12,618 bases of DNA from DATFFO01 sp035250025 (GTDB taxonomy: Bacteria; Actinomycetota; Acidimicrobiia; Spongiisociales; ZC4RG35): positions 1 through 12,618 of the forward strand of contig DATFFO010000144.1 in assembly GCA_035250025.1 (NCBI GenBank). Reading direction: 5' to 3'. The translations under genes and the position numbers were made by a program. The notes beneath the pieces are model-generated. The model did no database searches. It saw only the letters and a list, made by a program, of their open reading frames with translations, and was not told the DNA's origin. Below, in pieces: positions 12,456 through 12,618 of the stretch (position 1 is the stretch's first letter; each line of letters opens with the position of its first letter).

Positions 12456-12618
12456 CTAGCCCTCGGCGTCGGTGCGCACCGCCTCCAGGGCGATTCCCAC
12501 CATGTCGTCGAACGTGGTTTGGCGCTCGTCGGATGTGGTCTCCTCGCCCTTGAGGATGTGGTCGGAGACGGTGAGGATGGTGAGGGCACGGGCGCCCTTC
12601 TCGGCGGCGACTCCGTAG
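12456..12618 (-). CDS. deoD: Purine nucleoside phosphorylase DeoD, C-terminal end (partial)
   Basis: The last 54 codons, read leftward from the window edge to TAG (12456-12458), give YGVAAEKGARAL, then TVSDHILKGEETTSDERQTTF, then DDMVGIALEAV. This is the DeoD (hexameric PNP) C-terminus. The Asp of TVSDH and the Arg of ERQTTF, 13 residues apart, are the two catalytic residues known from the E. coli enzyme (Asp204 and Arg217). The enzyme splits purine nucleosides with phosphate to base and ribose-1-phosphate. The gene continues outside the window. Confidence 0.92.
   Translation of the reverse strand, partial: YGVAAEKGARALTILTVSDHILKGEETTSDERQTTFDDMVGIALEAVRTDAEG

Noticed and set aside
1..12618. 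A defence island or mobile element
   Set aside because: Apart from the EVE domain, which is common in housekeeping contexts, no nuclease, methylase, transposase or toxin-antitoxin gene is visible.

Overview
The window is GC-rich and densely coded. It looks like an uncultured actinomycete, most likely near Acidimicrobiia. The lineage signs are S-layer-homology (SLH) repeats carrying a cysteine pair, a 14-bp actinobacterial SOS box, and start codons that often sit about 6 nt after a TANNNT -10 element (leaderless transcripts). The taxonomic placement is inference; the family calls below rest on motifs read by eye.

Left part (1-4517): the tail of an unidentified, probably exported protein converges on a secreted protein with three SLH repeats and a lysozyme-like C-terminal domain. 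A divergent intergenic region with three inverted repeats (1619-1703) separates it from a bacterial lipase-maturation-factor-family membrane protein. That gene converges, with a 14-bp overlap, on a Bcr/CflA-type MFS exporter.

Middle (4555-7472): a coupled minus-strand pair encodes an EVE-domain protein and an LhgO-type FAD oxidoreductase. Divergent from it lies a 59-aa actinobacterial protein. A perfect 22-bp inverted repeat follows, then a gene of unknown function (coiled coil plus a Cys/His-rich domain). That gene has a strong promoter with a LexA-type SOS box over its -10 element and appears to start translation at the first transcribed base. A small overlapping ORF follows it.

Accessory module (7515-9873): a tandem HD-GYP/LuxR regulator and a DUF998 membrane protein form a pair. 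A hairpin joining the end of the first gene to the Shine-Dalgarno of the second suggests translational coupling. The module is bracketed by two copies of the azlD 3' end in the same orientation. One belongs to the intact azlD (9856-10179). The other is a 44-codon relic (7341-7475). This suggests the module arrived with its own azlCD and replaced an older copy, leaving the old tail behind.

Right part (9856-12618): azlD and azlC (branched-chain amino acid export family), a HAD-superfamily phosphatase, a four-helix membrane protein with a leaderless promoter, a ten-unit heptanucleotide repeat, and the C-terminal end of purine nucleoside phosphorylase DeoD at the edge. No tRNA, rRNA, CRISPR array or transposase was seen.
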